This document shows positions 7,861 through 16,369 of a DNA stretch of 32,494 bases, piece by piece (position 1 is the stretch's first letter; every line of letters begins with the position of its first letter). Under the pieces are notes generated by a model. It saw only the letters and a program-made list of their open reading frames with translations, was not told the DNA's origin and ran no database searches. The stretch comes from F23-D06 sp963603365 (GTDB lineage: Bacteria > Bacteroidota > Bacteroidia > Bacteroidales > WCHB1-69), in contig CAVCMI010000031.1 in the NCBI GenBank assembly GCA_963603365.1, forward strand, positions 1 to 32,494. Reading direction: 5' to 3'. The position numbers were made by a program, and so were the translations under genes.

Positions 7861-8418
7861 TTATTGAGCATTGTTATTGTCTGTTTTCAGCTGATACAGA
7901 TCAGGCAGGTTTCGTCCGTAGCCGTCGTAGTCAAGGCCGCGCCCCACCACAAAGCGGTTAGGGATATTGAAGCCGATGTAGTGGACGGGCAGGTCGAGTT
8001 TGTATTTGTCCGGCTTGCATGTCATCGTGGCGATGCGAATGTCTTTCGGTCCCATTGGTTCGAGAATTTGGCAGAGGTGTTTATATGTGGTTCCGGTATC
8101 TACGATGTCTTCGACAATCAGCACTCTTTGGCCTTTCAAGTCATCGTTGAGTCCAATCAGCGTCTTCACGTTCCGGGTGGTTTCGGTGCCGCTGTATGAA
8201 GAAAGCTTCACGCAGGAGAGGCGGCACTTGACGGTGAGCCGTTTCATCAGGTCAACGGCAAAGACGATAGCCCCATTGAGAGTAACCAACAGGATCGGGT
8301 CGTCGTCTTTATAGTCTTCATTGATACGGTCTGCCACTCTCTGTACAGCCTCATCTATCTCGGCGGCCGATATGAATCTTTCGAACGTCTTGTCTAAAAC
8401 GGTAACAGTATCTAACAT
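7861..8418 (-). CDS. hpt: Hypoxanthine phosphoribosyltransferase
   Basis: 185 residues from ATG 8418; an in-frame TTG at 8436 would add six residues and sits at the expected transcription start. The enzyme salvages hypoxanthine and guanine to IMP and GMP with PRPP. The PRPP-binding loop is clear (VEDIVDTGTT, residues 102-111), and the length and KLSSYSGTETTRNV loop fit the family. It is the first gene of the hpt-adk-dxr-rsgA operon, 3 nt before adk, giving a purine-salvage and nucleotide-balance pairing. Confidence 0.94.
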   Translation of the reverse strand: MLDTVTVLDKTFERFISAAEIDEAVQRVADRINEDYKDDDPILLVTLNGAIVFAVDLMKRLTVKCRLSCVKLSSYSGTETTRNVKTLIGLNDDLKGQRVLIVEDIVDTGTTYKHLCQILEPMGPKDIRIATMTCKPDKYKLDLPVHYIGFNIPNRFVVGRGLDYDGYGRNLPDLYQLKTDNNNAQ

Positions 8419-8446
8419 ATATTTGTCAAATCTCAAATCAAGTTTG

Positions 8447-8454
8447 CAAAAATA
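8447..8454 (-). promoter_or_regulatory. Bacteroidetes -7 box (TATTTTTG) for the hpt operon
   Basis: Minus strand reads TATTTTTG, matching TAnnTTTG, about 29 bp upstream of the hpt start codon. No convincing -33 TTTG is present at 19-21 bp. Confidence 0.5.
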
Positions 8455-8760
8455 GCATTTCCATTTAATTCATCATTCTTCTCCCATTTCTTTTTGCGTT
8501 TCTTCAATATGCGGCAGTGCAGCATTTCGCAATCAATGAACTAAGGGAGAAGCATCGTGCATGAGCAACGGCTACGCAATCATAAGCATTTGGGAAAAGA
8601 GGCTGGGCAACAACAGACATCCTACAGATCCGGCAAGCCCGGTTCAAAAACCCTGGCGCTGACTTCCGATCTATTTTGCTATTTTTGCCGCCCTGTCTCC
8701 GTCAAAGCGTAAGTATTTGGCGGAAACGGACTTCTATATTGTAAAACCATTAACACTGGG
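8455..8760. other. Intergenic region between divergent hpt and queA-like genes
   Basis: About 300 bp without a credible ORF. A plus-strand TATTTTTG (8680-8687) matches the -7 consensus and could drive the queA-like gene, although it would leave a leader of roughly 65 nt and has no clear -33 box. No tRNA or known riboswitch could be folded by eye. Confidence 0.4.
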
Positions 8761-10002
8761 TTGAAATTGACTGAAGAAAAAAACATCCGTATTGAATCGT
8801 ACTACTACGTCTTGCCGGAGGATCATATCGCCTTTTTCCCGTCCGCGCAACGCGACCATTCCAAACTGCTCGTCTATCGGGGCGGACAGATTACCGACAG
8901 CCGTTTTGACCGTCTGCCAGACTTTCTTGACCGTCAGCATCTGCTGTTGTTCAACGATTCGAAGGTCATCCATGCTCGTCTGCTGGTGCACAACGCCACC
9001 GGTGCCGCCATCGAAGTTTTCTGTATGGAGCCGCTCGCCCCAAGCACAGACCCCGCCACTGCCTTTGCCCTCACCGGTGAGGCGGTCTGGAAGTGTATGG
9101 TGGGGAATGCCAAACGGTGGAAGCATCCGCTCGAAATCAGCGTGCCTGTCGGGAATCGCACTGTCAGGGTAACCGCCGTGAAAGAGCCCTGTCAGGAAGG
9201 CACATTCAAGGTCACCTTTTCGTGGCCCGACCATGACATATCGTTTGCCGAGTGGTTGGAGAACTACGGCAAGATTCCGTTGCCGCCATACATCAAACGT
9301 GCCGCCGAAGTCTCTGACGAGCAGCGATACCAGACGGTGTATGCCAAGTTCGATGGTTCGGTGGCTGCTCCTACCGCCGGACTCCATTTCACACCGGAGG
9401 TATTCAAAGCGCTGGCCAAGAAAGGCATCGACACTGATTACGTCACCTTGCATGTCGGGGCCGGCACTTTCAAGCCTGTCTCGGGAGAGACTATCGGTGA
9501 GCATTTCATGCATGAAGAGAAGATCATCTTGTCAGAAAGCCTTGTACAGCATTTGCTTGCCGCGCTCAAAGAGGGCAAACGTTGCATAGCCGTCGGCACC
9601 ACCGTGACGCGCACGCTGGAGTCGCTGTTCATCATGGGGGCCAAGATGCGTCTGAACCGTGCAGAGCCTCTTGCCGTGCGCCAATGGGAAGTGTATGAGG
9701 ACGATGCCCTTAGGGCCGTCACCGCCGAGGAATCGCTCGAGGCGATACTGGAACACCTGCATCAACAGAGCACCGACTTGCTTCGCGGCACCACAGAACT
9801 CATCATACTGCCCACCTACAAGCCGCGCCTTGTGCATGGTCTCGTCACCAATTTCCACCAGCCCAAAAGCACGCTGCTGCTGCTCGTCTCTGCCTTCATA
9901 GGTCAGGATTGGCGGAAAATATATGCGCACGCCCTCGAAAACAACTACCGTTTTCTGAGTTACGGCGATGCCAACCTCTACCTGCCAGCCGATTCAGAAT
10001 GA
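8761..10002 (+). CDS. queA: S-adenosylmethionine:tRNA ribosyltransferase-isomerase (QueA family)
   Basis: 413 residues from a TTG start at 8761, since no in-frame ATG exists until about residue 89, inside the conserved part. QueA makes epoxyqueuosine from preQ1-tRNA with SAM. Family segments are YYYVLPEDHIAFFPSAQRDHSKLLV, LLLFNDSKVIHARL, YGKIPLPPYIK, YQTVYAKFDGSVAAPTAGLHF, VTLHVGAGTFKPV, GTTVTRTLESL and NFHQPKSTLLLLVSAF. It is longer than typical QueA (about 345-355 residues), with extra residues in the N-terminal half (ALTGEAVWKCMVGNAKRWKHP region) and near EAILEHLHQQ. It may be a second, diverged QueA paralogue; the main form is not in this window. It converges on the helix-hairpin-helix gene with a 9-nt 3' overlap. 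Confidence 0.88.
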   Translation: MKLTEEKNIRIESYYYVLPEDHIAFFPSAQRDHSKLLVYRGGQITDSRFDRLPDFLDRQHLLLFNDSKVIHARLLVHNATGAAIEVFCMEPLAPSTDPATAFALTGEAVWKCMVGNAKRWKHPLEISVPVGNRTVRVTAVKEPCQEGTFKVTFSWPDHDISFAEWLENYGKIPLPPYIKRAAEVSDEQRYQTVYAKFDGSVAAPTAGLHFTPEVFKALAKKGIDTDYVTLHVGAGTFKPVSGETIGEHFMHEEKIILSESLVQHLLAALKEGKRCIAVGTTVTRTLESLFIMGAKMRLNRAEPLAVRQWEVYEDDALRAVTAEESLEAILEHLHQQSTDLLRGTTELIILPTYKPRLVHGLVTNFHQPKSTLLLLVSAFIGQDWRKIYAHALENNYRFLSYGDANLYLPADSE

Positions 10003-10665
10003 GACGTAATGGCGCAGATGCCGCATCAGTTCAGGATAGGCGTGCGTTACCTGCTGCAATTCTTCCATAGATCCGATGTTGCCGTGCTTGCTGCGGTAGT
10101 TGAGGATAGTGCGGGTCAGGTACGCGTCAAAGTAGGGATGCTTGACCATCTCCGCATAGTCCGCCTCGTTGATGTTGATTCTGCGCACAGCATCCTGACT
10201 GACCCTGAAGAACTGTGCAATATAGGCACTGTCCATATCCTTAAGCACATACACCTCATTGAGTTGCGAAAGGTCGTAAAAGCCGCCTAACCGGTCGCGG
10301 TACTCAATCAACTTGGCGGCACGTTTGCTTCCGAATCCCGGCACCGTCATAATGTCGCTCGTATCACATCGGTTAAGGTCAACCTTCACAATGTCGTACA
10401 GCCGCTGACGCCCTTTCTTCCCCTTCGGAACAGTGTCGGCTTTCCACCCTTGCCGGATTGAGACATTTGCCTGCTGTCGGACCTGCCACAAGGAATCCTG
10501 TTTCTTGTTAAATTCCTCTATCACTGATAAATCCGCATCATATCGGAGCGTCGTTTCCGCCTTGGCATCATAGAGGAAATAAACAGTATATGATACAACA
10601 ATGAAGGCGAGCAGCGCAATCGCTGCCGCCTTCTCGCCTTGCGTAAACTCTAATTTCGTTTTCAT
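9994..10665 (-). CDS. Helix-hairpin-helix protein, membrane-anchored, ComEA-related
   Basis: 223 residues. An N-terminal transmembrane helix at about 13-31 (AAAIALLAFIVVSYTVYFLY) is followed by a charged linker and two helix-hairpin-helix units: VDLNRCDTSDIMTVPGFGSKRAAKLIEYRDRLGGF-type near residues 93-128 and ININEADYAEMVKH...TRTILNYRSKHG near 163-200. HhH repeats of this kind bind DNA non-specifically, as in ComEA, the competence DNA receptor. Bacteroidetes carry many such proteins with unproven roles. A good -7 box lies immediately upstream. Confidence 0.85.
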   Translation of the reverse strand: MKTKLEFTQGEKAAAIALLAFIVVSYTVYFLYDAKAETTLRYDADLSVIEEFNKKQDSLWQVRQQANVSIRQGWKADTVPKGKKGRQRLYDIVKVDLNRCDTSDIMTVPGFGSKRAAKLIEYRDRLGGFYDLSQLNEVYVLKDMDSAYIAQFFRVSQDAVRRININEADYAEMVKHPYFDAYLTRTILNYRSKHGNIGSMEELQQVTHAYPELMRHLRHYVSF

Positions 10666-10669
10666 AATG

Positions 10670-10677
10670 CAAAAGTA
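10670..10677 (-). promoter_or_regulatory. Bacteroidetes -7 box (TACTTTTG) for the HhH gene
   Basis: Minus strand reads TACTTTTG, matching TAnnTTTG, immediately upstream of the HhH start codon at 10665. Transcription would start at or within a few bases of the ATG, implying a very short or absent leader. Confidence 0.5.
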
Positions 10678-10695
10678 AAGAATTTTTTAATTAAA

Positions 10696-10703
10696 TACCT
10701 TTG
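10696..10703 (+). promoter_or_regulatory. Orphan plus-strand -7-like box (TACCTTTG)
   Basis: TACCTTTG followed by CATTGTG matches the Bacteroidetes -7 element in the plus direction, but downstream lies only the 3' end of the minus-strand DUF362 gene. No TTTG -33 element is evident. It is either chance, an antisense promoter, or a relic. Confidence 0.3.
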
Positions 10704-10716
10704 CATTGTGAATTTT

Positions 10717-11871
10717 TTATCTTTTTACAGCCTGTTCGACTGTGACACGTTCGCCAGTCTCGATGTCTATAAGCACATATTTGTTGTGGCCCATGTTCAG
10801 TTTTTCGGCATACTCGAGTTGGTGGAGGGCTGCCACACCGTTCTTGGCACGGAAAGCCTCGGTCTGTCCTTGGGCGGCTGCCACCAAGTCATGGCATGCG
10901 TGGTCGATGGCTACGATGTCGGCAGAGGCCACCGCACCGATGTCAGCGAGAAAAGGCTTGGGTGCACGGGCGGCACAGTCGCATACTTCGGAAATGTTGG
11001 CCATCACGTTGATATAGACCATCTGTCGCACATTAGTCAGCACCTTGGTATACTCCACCAGTTTTTCCAGAAAGACCGTCTCGCTATAGTTGGAATTGTC
11101 GGGAGAAAAAAGTTTTTTAGGACATTCGGCGATACATTTGGCACATCCGATGCACTTGGTGGTATCAATGACGGGGCCATGGTCGTCAACCGAGATAGCC
11201 ATGGCAGGGCATTGCTGCACGCACCTGTTGCAGTGGAAACATTGGCTGGGATTGTTCACCTTGGGCGTGGCATTTGCATGAATCGCCATCTTTCCACCGG
11301 GCGAGGCAAGCCCCATGCCGATGTTCTTGATCGCGCCGCCAAATCCTGCCGATCCATGTCCCTTGAAGTGGGAATAGATGATGTAACTGTCATAGTCCTC
11401 TAATCCCGCACCGCCTTTGACGCTGGTAAAATGGTTGAGTCCCATTCCCTCGGCAGAATAATTCTTTTCTCCCCTGTCGTCCAGAATGTCTATGGGAGCA
11501 AACGTGAAACCATGCTCTTTGGCAAGGGCAATGTGTTTGTCTGTAAAACGACGGTCACTGACATACAGCACATTAGTTTCCACAAACGTAGGATTGACTT
11601 TTTCGGCAAGCGGCCTGAGCAGTTCCGGGTTCAGGTAGTTCTGATTTCCGCGTTCGCCGAAATGCACTTTCAGTCCTATTTTGCCTTTCAGATCCACATT
11701 CATGGCTTCGTAAAGGCGGAGAATGTTCTGCGGCGTAATCTCTCGGCAGAAATAGACGACAGACACGTCAGGGTCTAAAACCGGACTCGCAGGATTATCC
11801 TGCGATTTGCCTGCCATGGGCAACATCAACGTTGCCATAGTCAGGACTTTCAGATAATTCTTCAAAGACAT
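10717..11871 (-). CDS. DUF362 domain protein with two [4Fe-4S] ferredoxin motifs
   Basis: 384 residues. After a hydrophobic N-terminus (MSLKNYLKVLTMATLMLPMAG), which may be a signal or anchor, comes the DUF362 region (VHFGERGNQNYLNPELLRP, IIYSHFKGHGSAGFGGAIKNIGMG). Two ferredoxin-type clusters follow: C211-C214-C217-C221P and C240-C243-C246-C250P, each able to hold a [4Fe-4S] cluster. The family is widespread in anaerobes as a putative electron-transfer protein of unknown partner. It stands alone on its strand, with a good -7 box about 135 bp upstream. Confidence 0.88.
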   Translation of the reverse strand: MSLKNYLKVLTMATLMLPMAGKSQDNPASPVLDPDVSVVYFCREITPQNILRLYEAMNVDLKGKIGLKVHFGERGNQNYLNPELLRPLAEKVNPTFVETNVLYVSDRRFTDKHIALAKEHGFTFAPIDILDDRGEKNYSAEGMGLNHFTSVKGGAGLEDYDSYIIYSHFKGHGSAGFGGAIKNIGMGLASPGGKMAIHANATPKVNNPSQCFHCNRCVQQCPAMAISVDDHGPVIDTTKCIGCAKCIAECPKKLFSPDNSNYSETVFLEKLVEYTKVLTNVRQMVYINVMANISEVCDCAARAPKPFLADIGAVASADIVAIDHACHDLVAAAQGQTEAFRAKNGVAALHQLEYAEKLNMGHNKYVLIDIETGERVTVEQAVKR

Positions 11872-12215
11872 AAGAGTTTATTTGTATAAATGGAACAATA
11901 GAGGCAGACGCCTCGACAAATGGCAAAGAGTTTGAATGTTTGTAACCTACGGGGGAAATGCAGATTTTCGTCACGTTTTAATAGTTGAGGTTTCAAAAGA
12001 TTGCAAATATAAGAAAAAAAGGCTTGATTGCATCATCTTTTTATAACTCCAAAAATCAAGTACTTACATCATCTGACACTCTTTTGTTTTACAAGTTTTC
12101 TTATGTCTTCCTTCAAGATTCCGAGGCTCAAGCCACCGCAACCCCAAAACAGACCTACGACTTTCATTTGCACAAACATTCCGGGGTGACTAATGGGACA
12201 CGCTTTGTGCACCTG
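11872..12215. other. Intergenic region upstream of the DUF362 gene
   Basis: 344 bp, AT-rich, no credible ORF. It holds the -7 box at 12004-12011 and a short perfect hairpin (GAGGC-AGAC-GCCTC, 11901-11914) in the predicted 5' leader. No known riboswitch pattern was recognised. Confidence 0.5.
12004..12011 (-). promoter_or_regulatory. Bacteroidetes -7 box (TATATTTG) for the DUF362 gene
   Basis: Minus strand reads TATATTTGCAATC, matching TAnnTTTG. It predicts a leader of about 125 nt before the DUF362 start. No -33 TTTG at the expected spacing. Confidence 0.45.
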
Positions 12216-13157
12216 TCATGCGTACAATTCCAATATTTTGTTGACGGCGTACCGGGCGTGGCGAAGTTCGGCATCAGTGGTCTGGCCGGCAATATGCGGT
12301 GTCAGTATGGCACGCTCCGTTGACGCCACGGAACACATGGCTGACGGCCACGACTGCTTTGGCAGGTTTTTCAGCCGCGTGCTCTCATATTCCAACACGT
12401 CAAGACAAGCCGCGGTTATCTTTCCGCTCTGCAAGGCCTCTGCCACATCGGCGGTGTTGACCACCAGCCCGCGCGAGGAGTTTATCAAGACAAACGGCAA
12501 TGACATCTTTTCTATGAAAGCCTTGTCAATCATATACTTGTTCGCAGGCATATAGTTGACGTGCAGCGACATCACGTCGCATTTCTGCATCAGTGTCTCC
12601 AAGGGAACCATGGCGGCATCATCGTTCGCGTTCTCTGGATGGTATTTGTCGTAAGCATAGACCTCGCAGCCCAAGGAGTGCAGCAGCCGGGCAAATGCCG
12701 CCCCTGTATGACCGTAACCAACGATGCCATACCGGTGAGCCTTCAGTTCCGTCCCTTTGTTCTTTTCTCGCAGCCACTCTCCGGCACGCACCTCGCGGTC
12801 GGCAGCGGGGATGTGGCGCAATGCCGACAGCAACAGCCCGAGGCAGTGTTCCGCCACCGCATTGGCATTGCCTTCAGGCGTGGAAAGCACACGTATTCCG
12901 TGCTTTTCGGCAAAAGCCACGTCAATATTCTCCACCCCTGAGCCGATCCGCACAATGAACTTCAGTGCGCACTTCTGCTCCAGCATTGCCTGGTCAATGA
13001 CAAAACGACTTCGGATGACCAGCCCCTCCACATCGTCCGGTCGGGACCGGAATGAATCATAGTCGCATGCCAAGTCTGTTTCACACAGAAACCCTTTTTC
13101 GGTGAGCTTTTCCGAAAGGTAAGGGTGCACTTTGTCCACAATCAGGATTTTCAGCAT
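12216..13157 (-). CDS. D-isomer-specific 2-hydroxyacid dehydrogenase (phosphoglycerate dehydrogenase-like)
   Basis: 313 residues. The NAD-binding motif GYGHTG lies at 147-152 with the acidic D170 of the Rossmann fold. The catalytic Arg229 (INSSRGLVVN), Glu258 (LDVLEYE) and His288 (LTPHIAG) are all present. The N-terminal substrate-binding half has SRFVIDQAMLE and IVRIGSGVENID. The length suits a two-domain enzyme without the ACT domain. The closest match by eye is SerA-type 3-phosphoglycerate dehydrogenase, but other 2-keto acids are possible. Its start overlaps the oxidoreductase stop by 7 nt. Confidence 0.88.
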   Translation of the reverse strand: MLKILIVDKVHPYLSEKLTEKGFLCETDLACDYDSFRSRPDDVEGLVIRSRFVIDQAMLEQKCALKFIVRIGSGVENIDVAFAEKHGIRVLSTPEGNANAVAEHCLGLLLSALRHIPAADREVRAGEWLREKNKGTELKAHRYGIVGYGHTGAAFARLLHSLGCEVYAYDKYHPENANDDAAMVPLETLMQKCDVMSLHVNYMPANKYMIDKAFIEKMSLPFVLINSSRGLVVNTADVAEALQSGKITAACLDVLEYESTRLKNLPKQSWPSAMCSVASTERAILTPHIAGQTTDAELRHARYAVNKILELYA

Positions 13158-14410
13158 CTCTTGTTAGATTTCTGCACTGCTTTTTCAGCCTTTTCTATCT
13201 CTTTCTGAAGTTTGCAAGGCAGTGTGTTCTTCTCCATACATTGGTGACACCTCATTTCAAGCGTGTACATACGGCCGATACAGTAGTTGGAGTGTCCGCA
13301 ATCGCTGCGGGTAAGTTCGCCGGACTTCAGTTTATTCACAAAGTCCGTATCCCGCACCAGCGCACGGGCCATCTGAAATGCTGTGAAACCGGAATCAAGC
13401 ACCGACTCCATGTCTTTCTTGTCCACCATGCCTCCAACGTAAATCAGTGGCATCTTCAAGGCTTTGCGGAAGCGCATGGCGGTGTCATAGAAATAGGCGT
13501 CTTTGTAAGGCACGGTAGGAATGACAATGCGTCCGCCGAGGTGCATGCCCAGTTTGAGCCACCAGAACTTGCGCATATCCATATAGTATGCCAGTGTTTT
13601 GATAGGCATTGCGCCGCGCATAACCTCCATCGGGGCTTTGCTGACGAAGCCGGCGGTAAGCACCAGCGCATGCACGCCAAGCTTTTCGAGTTCCTGTGCC
13701 ACCTTGATGCAGTCGTCCACCTGCATGCCGCTGCGGAAACCGTCATACATATTGGTTTTGACCACAATAGCCATATCGTCTTTGGCCTCTTCCATAACAC
13801 GTGATATGACCCGTTTCATGAAACGCATCCGGTTTTCGAGCGACCCGCCATACTCGTCTTTTCGTCGGTTGGTATAGGGCGAAAGGAACTGGCTGATGAG
13901 GTAGCCGTGTCCGGCGTGCACCTCTATGCAGTCAAAGCCGGCACGGCGGCACAAGTCAACAGCCTTGCCGAAGTCTTCAACCAACCGGTCGATTTCGGGC
14001 ACGGTGATTTTGCGCGTGAACGTAGGCGAGTATAGATTGAAGCGCCCTGACGGCGAAAGCGGTTTGCATCCGCAAGTGGCACGGTGGGTCATATTGCCGC
14101 AATGCCCGATTTGGATGGAAGCTTTCGCCCCCTCGGCATGTATTGCATCTGTAAGCCTTTTAAGTTCCGGGACTATCTCCTCGCGGAGCCACAGTTGGCC
14201 GTCAAACGAAAGGCCGCTCTGTGACACAGAGGCGTATGCCACCGTAGTCATTCCGATGCCTCCCTTGGCAACAGCCGTATGGTAATTGAACAAGTCGGAA
14301 GAAGGTTTGTTCCCGTATGCCATATTCTCAAAAGCGGCCGAACGGATGGTGCGGTTGCGCAAAGTTACGGGACCTATTTGACAGGGAGTGAAAATAATCG
14401 ATTCTGACAT
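13151..14410 (-). CDS. NADH:flavin oxidoreductase, old yellow enzyme family
   Basis: 419 residues from ATG 14410 (MSESIIFTPCQIG); the frame is open to 14509 but that part overlaps tatD and is not family-like. It has the FMN-binding TIM barrel typical of COG1902: LRNRTIRSAAFENMAYG, IQIGHCGNMTHRA, DCIEVHAGHGYLISQFLSPYTNRR with the active-site His pair, and YGGSLENRMRF. The C-terminus is Cys-rich (HSNYCIGRMYTLEMRCHQC, then NTLPCKL). The usual iron-sulfur cluster of 2,4-dienoyl-CoA reductases plus their NADH domain is not present, so it is a single-domain form. Substrate unknown; 58 nt after tatD in the same direction. Confidence 0.88.
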   Translation of the reverse strand: MSESIIFTPCQIGPVTLRNRTIRSAAFENMAYGNKPSSDLFNYHTAVAKGGIGMTTVAYASVSQSGLSFDGQLWLREEIVPELKRLTDAIHAEGAKASIQIGHCGNMTHRATCGCKPLSPSGRFNLYSPTFTRKITVPEIDRLVEDFGKAVDLCRRAGFDCIEVHAGHGYLISQFLSPYTNRRKDEYGGSLENRMRFMKRVISRVMEEAKDDMAIVVKTNMYDGFRSGMQVDDCIKVAQELEKLGVHALVLTAGFVSKAPMEVMRGAMPIKTLAYYMDMRKFWWLKLGMHLGGRIVIPTVPYKDAYFYDTAMRFRKALKMPLIYVGGMVDKKDMESVLDSGFTAFQMARALVRDTDFVNKLKSGELTRSDCGHSNYCIGRMYTLEMRCHQCMEKNTLPCKLQKEIEKAEKAVQKSNKRC

Positions 14411-14468
14411 AATATAAATACGGTACGTTGTTGTTATGTTGTTGTAGTGTAACTGATTATCCGGACGG

Positions 14469-15251
14469 TTATTGTATTGCCGGAAGCTTTTTGAAAATGC
14501 GGCGGGCATTTTCGGTCGTTTGGTCGGCCACGTCTTTCACGGAGACATGGAAAATGTCGGCCACGGTCTGTGCAATGAGCGGGATATAGGAACTCTCGTT
14601 AGGAGTTCCCCGGTGCGGCACGGGCGCAAGATAGGGGGCATCCGTTTCCAGTACAATATGCTCGAGTCCAATCTCGGGAAGCATCTCCTTGAGTTTGTTA
14701 TTCTTGAACGTCACAATGCCGCCCACGCCTATGGCATAGCCGTGCTGTATTGCCCACTTGGCTTCCTGAATGCCGCCGGAGAAGCAATGTATCACGCCGG
14801 AGAGTTCGCCGCTTTTGAACTCACCAAGGATTTCAATCGCCTCCGGATAAGCATTGCGGATGTGCATCGAAAGCGGCAACTGCAACTCTCGTGCCCAGCA
14901 AAGCTGTTGCCTGAACGCCACTTTCTGCAGTTCCCCGTAGGTTTTGTCCCAATAGTAGTCAAGTCCCGTTTCGCCGATGCCTACAATGTTGCGGTCTCCG
15001 ATGTGTGTCTTCACTGTTTCAAGGTCAGCCGCATAGTTGCCGTTCACATCTTGCGGATGAAGGCCTGCCAATGCGAACACATTATCGGGATACAAGTTAA
15101 CCGCCTCGGCAATCTGTGCCGGCGTTTCCGGATTGACGCAAGCGAGGATCATCTGCTTGACATCTGAACACACGGCGCGCCTGACCACCTCAACGAGGCT
15201 CTCTGGATAATACTCCCTGTAGAGGTGCGAATGGGTATCTATGAAAACCAT
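14469..15251 (-). CDS. tatD: TatD family hydrolase (metal-dependent DNase)
   Basis: 260 residues, the usual length. The metal ligands of the amidohydrolase-like barrel are visible: H7 and H9 (DTHSHL), Glu in GETGLDYYWD, His in SMHIRNA, His in VIHCFSGG and Asp in ETDAPYL. TatD/YcfH proteins are metal-dependent 3'-5' exonucleases implicated in DNA turnover or repair. The conserved PHRG (VPHRGTPNE) near the end supports TatD/YcfH. The start lies 3 nt after the stop of the outer-membrane-type protein gene. Confidence 0.93.
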   Translation of the reverse strand: MVFIDTHSHLYREYYPESLVEVVRRAVCSDVKQMILACVNPETPAQIAEAVNLYPDNVFALAGLHPQDVNGNYAADLETVKTHIGDRNIVGIGETGLDYYWDKTYGELQKVAFRQQLCWARELQLPLSMHIRNAYPEAIEILGEFKSGELSGVIHCFSGGIQEAKWAIQHGYAIGVGGIVTFKNNKLKEMLPEIGLEHIVLETDAPYLAPVPHRGTPNESSYIPLIAQTVADIFHVSVKDVADQTTENARRIFKKLPAIQ

Positions 15252-15254
15252 GTC

Positions 15255-15746
15255 TTAAAATCTGTAGCGCACACCAAGAGCAATGCCATAAAGGTCACCG
15301 TAATACCTTCCGTGTTCAGCACCGTCGTGTCTGTGTAAGAACATCAGATTGTACATCGGACGCCAGTCAAGGCTGATGTTGAGCGGTATGCCAAACTGGT
15401 ATTCCACACCGATCTGTGCCCCAACGGCCAGACGCAAGTGGCTGTAGCCGTCAGCATAGCCATGCCAATAGTAACCGGCTCCTACGCCAGGACCCACATA
15501 CCAGTTCCATGAGCCTGCAATGTTGAAAATCCAGTCATACGTGCAGGCGACCTCCGCATAACCGGTTTCCAGGAAAAAGTTGGAAACGCCTGCCGTAAGG
15601 TCTATCATCTGTCCGGCACGTGTGGTGTGCTGATACGAAACCTCTGCCAGCGTTCCTAAACGGCCGCCGATGGCGCGCGGCTGGGCAACAGCAGTAAACA
15701 CTAACAGAAATGAAAGAGCAACAATACCAAATGCTTTCTTTATCAT
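15255..15746 (-). CDS. Secreted outer-membrane-beta-barrel-like protein
   Basis: 163 residues from ATG 15746 (MIKKAFGIVAL); an upstream TTG at 15758 is less likely. A signal peptide spans residues 1-21 (FLLVFTAVA, cleavage before Q). The rest is rich in Tyr, Trp and Gly with alternating hydrophobic strands (WNWYVGPGVGAGYYW, HLRLAVGAQIGVEYQF, LYGIALGVRYRF) and ends in the C-terminal Phe typical of outer-membrane barrels. No specific family is recognised beyond 'outer membrane beta-barrel/porin family'. It starts the cluster with tatD (3-nt gap) and follows the atpF terminator. Confidence 0.75.
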   Translation of the reverse strand: MIKKAFGIVALSFLLVFTAVAQPRAIGGRLGTLAEVSYQHTTRAGQMIDLTAGVSNFFLETGYAEVACTYDWIFNIAGSWNWYVGPGVGAGYYWHGYADGYSHLRLAVGAQIGVEYQFGIPLNISLDWRPMYNLMFLHRHDGAEHGRYYGDLYGIALGVRYRF

Positions 15747-15790
15747 AATGGTTTTCAATTATTTGTATTTGTTAAAAAATCTAAATCGTT

Positions 15791-15829
15791 TTAAAAATAA
15801 ACATCCTCTGTTTCTATGCGGAGGATGTT
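15791..15829 (-). terminator. Intrinsic terminator after atpF
   Basis: A 9-bp perfect stem (AACATCCTC 15800-15808 with GAGGATGTT 15821-15829) and a 12-nt loop. On the minus strand it is followed by TTATTTTTAAAA. It closes the atpB-atpE-atpF unit. Confidence 0.75.
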
Positions 15830-15850
15830 GCCGTAATACAGTGAGATATA

Positions 15851-16345
15851 TTAGTTGAGTTGGCTTTCAGAGACCCATTTGGCCACAATTTCTTCCTGTT
15901 TTTTCTTGTCAGAGAGTTCGGTCGTGAGCACCTTCTCGGCAATGTCGATAGAGAAATTGGCTATTTCGTTCTTTAGGTCGGTAATGGCTTTCATCTTTTC
16001 CATTTGGATAGTCTGTTTGGCATTCGCTATGATCTGCTGGGCTTCATTGTTGGCTTTCTGGGTTGCTTCGTCTTTCAGTTTCTCGCTGATTGCCCTTGCC
16101 TCGTTGAGGATCGCGTCTCTTTCTGCTTTGGCCTCGGCCATCATCTGAGCGTGTTTCTGTTCGATGCCTTCGAGTTCTGCCTGAACGCGGGCAGCGTTGT
16201 CAAGTTGGTCTTGGATATACTTGTTACGGGCTGCGATGCTCTTCGTGATGAAAGGCCAGGCGAATTTGGCAAGGATGAAGAAGAGGATGCCGAAGCCTAT
16301 GAGCATCCAGAAGATGAGTCCGAATGAGGGTTTTATCAATTCCAT
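15851..16345 (-). CDS. atpF: F0F1 ATP synthase subunit b
   Basis: 164 residues from ATG 16345 (MELIKPSFGLIFWMLIGFG); the longer frame to 16408 runs into the terminator hairpin. Subunit b forms the peripheral stalk. One N-terminal membrane helix (residues 8-28) is followed by a long charged helix rich in Ala, Lys and Glu (about residues 40-150), as expected. In most Bacteroidetes the next gene is atpH, then atpA and atpG; here a terminator and unrelated genes follow. Confidence 0.95.
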   Translation of the reverse strand: MELIKPSFGLIFWMLIGFGILFFILAKFAWPFITKSIAARNKYIQDQLDNAARVQAELEGIEQKHAQMMAEAKAERDAILNEARAISEKLKDEATQKANNEAQQIIANAKQTIQMEKMKAITDLKNEIANFSIDIAEKVLTTELSDKKKQEEIVAKWVSESQLN

Positions 16346-16369
16346 AATTGTTCTTGTTTTTTGATAGAC

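Noticed and set aside
8625..8670. A GGTTCAAA T-loop-like sequence suggesting a tRNA
   Set aside because: The flanking bases do not form a T-stem, anticodon arm or acceptor stem; no cloverleaf can be built.
10708..11403. Long plus-strand ORF of 231 codons, right after a plus-strand -7-like box
   Set aside because: It is fully antisense to the DUF362 gene, and its translation has no family features, while the opposite strand has two clear ferredoxin motifs.
15809..15829. atpF terminator considered as an end for plus-strand transcription
   Set aside because: There is no T-run after the hairpin on the plus strand and no plus-strand gene ends there.
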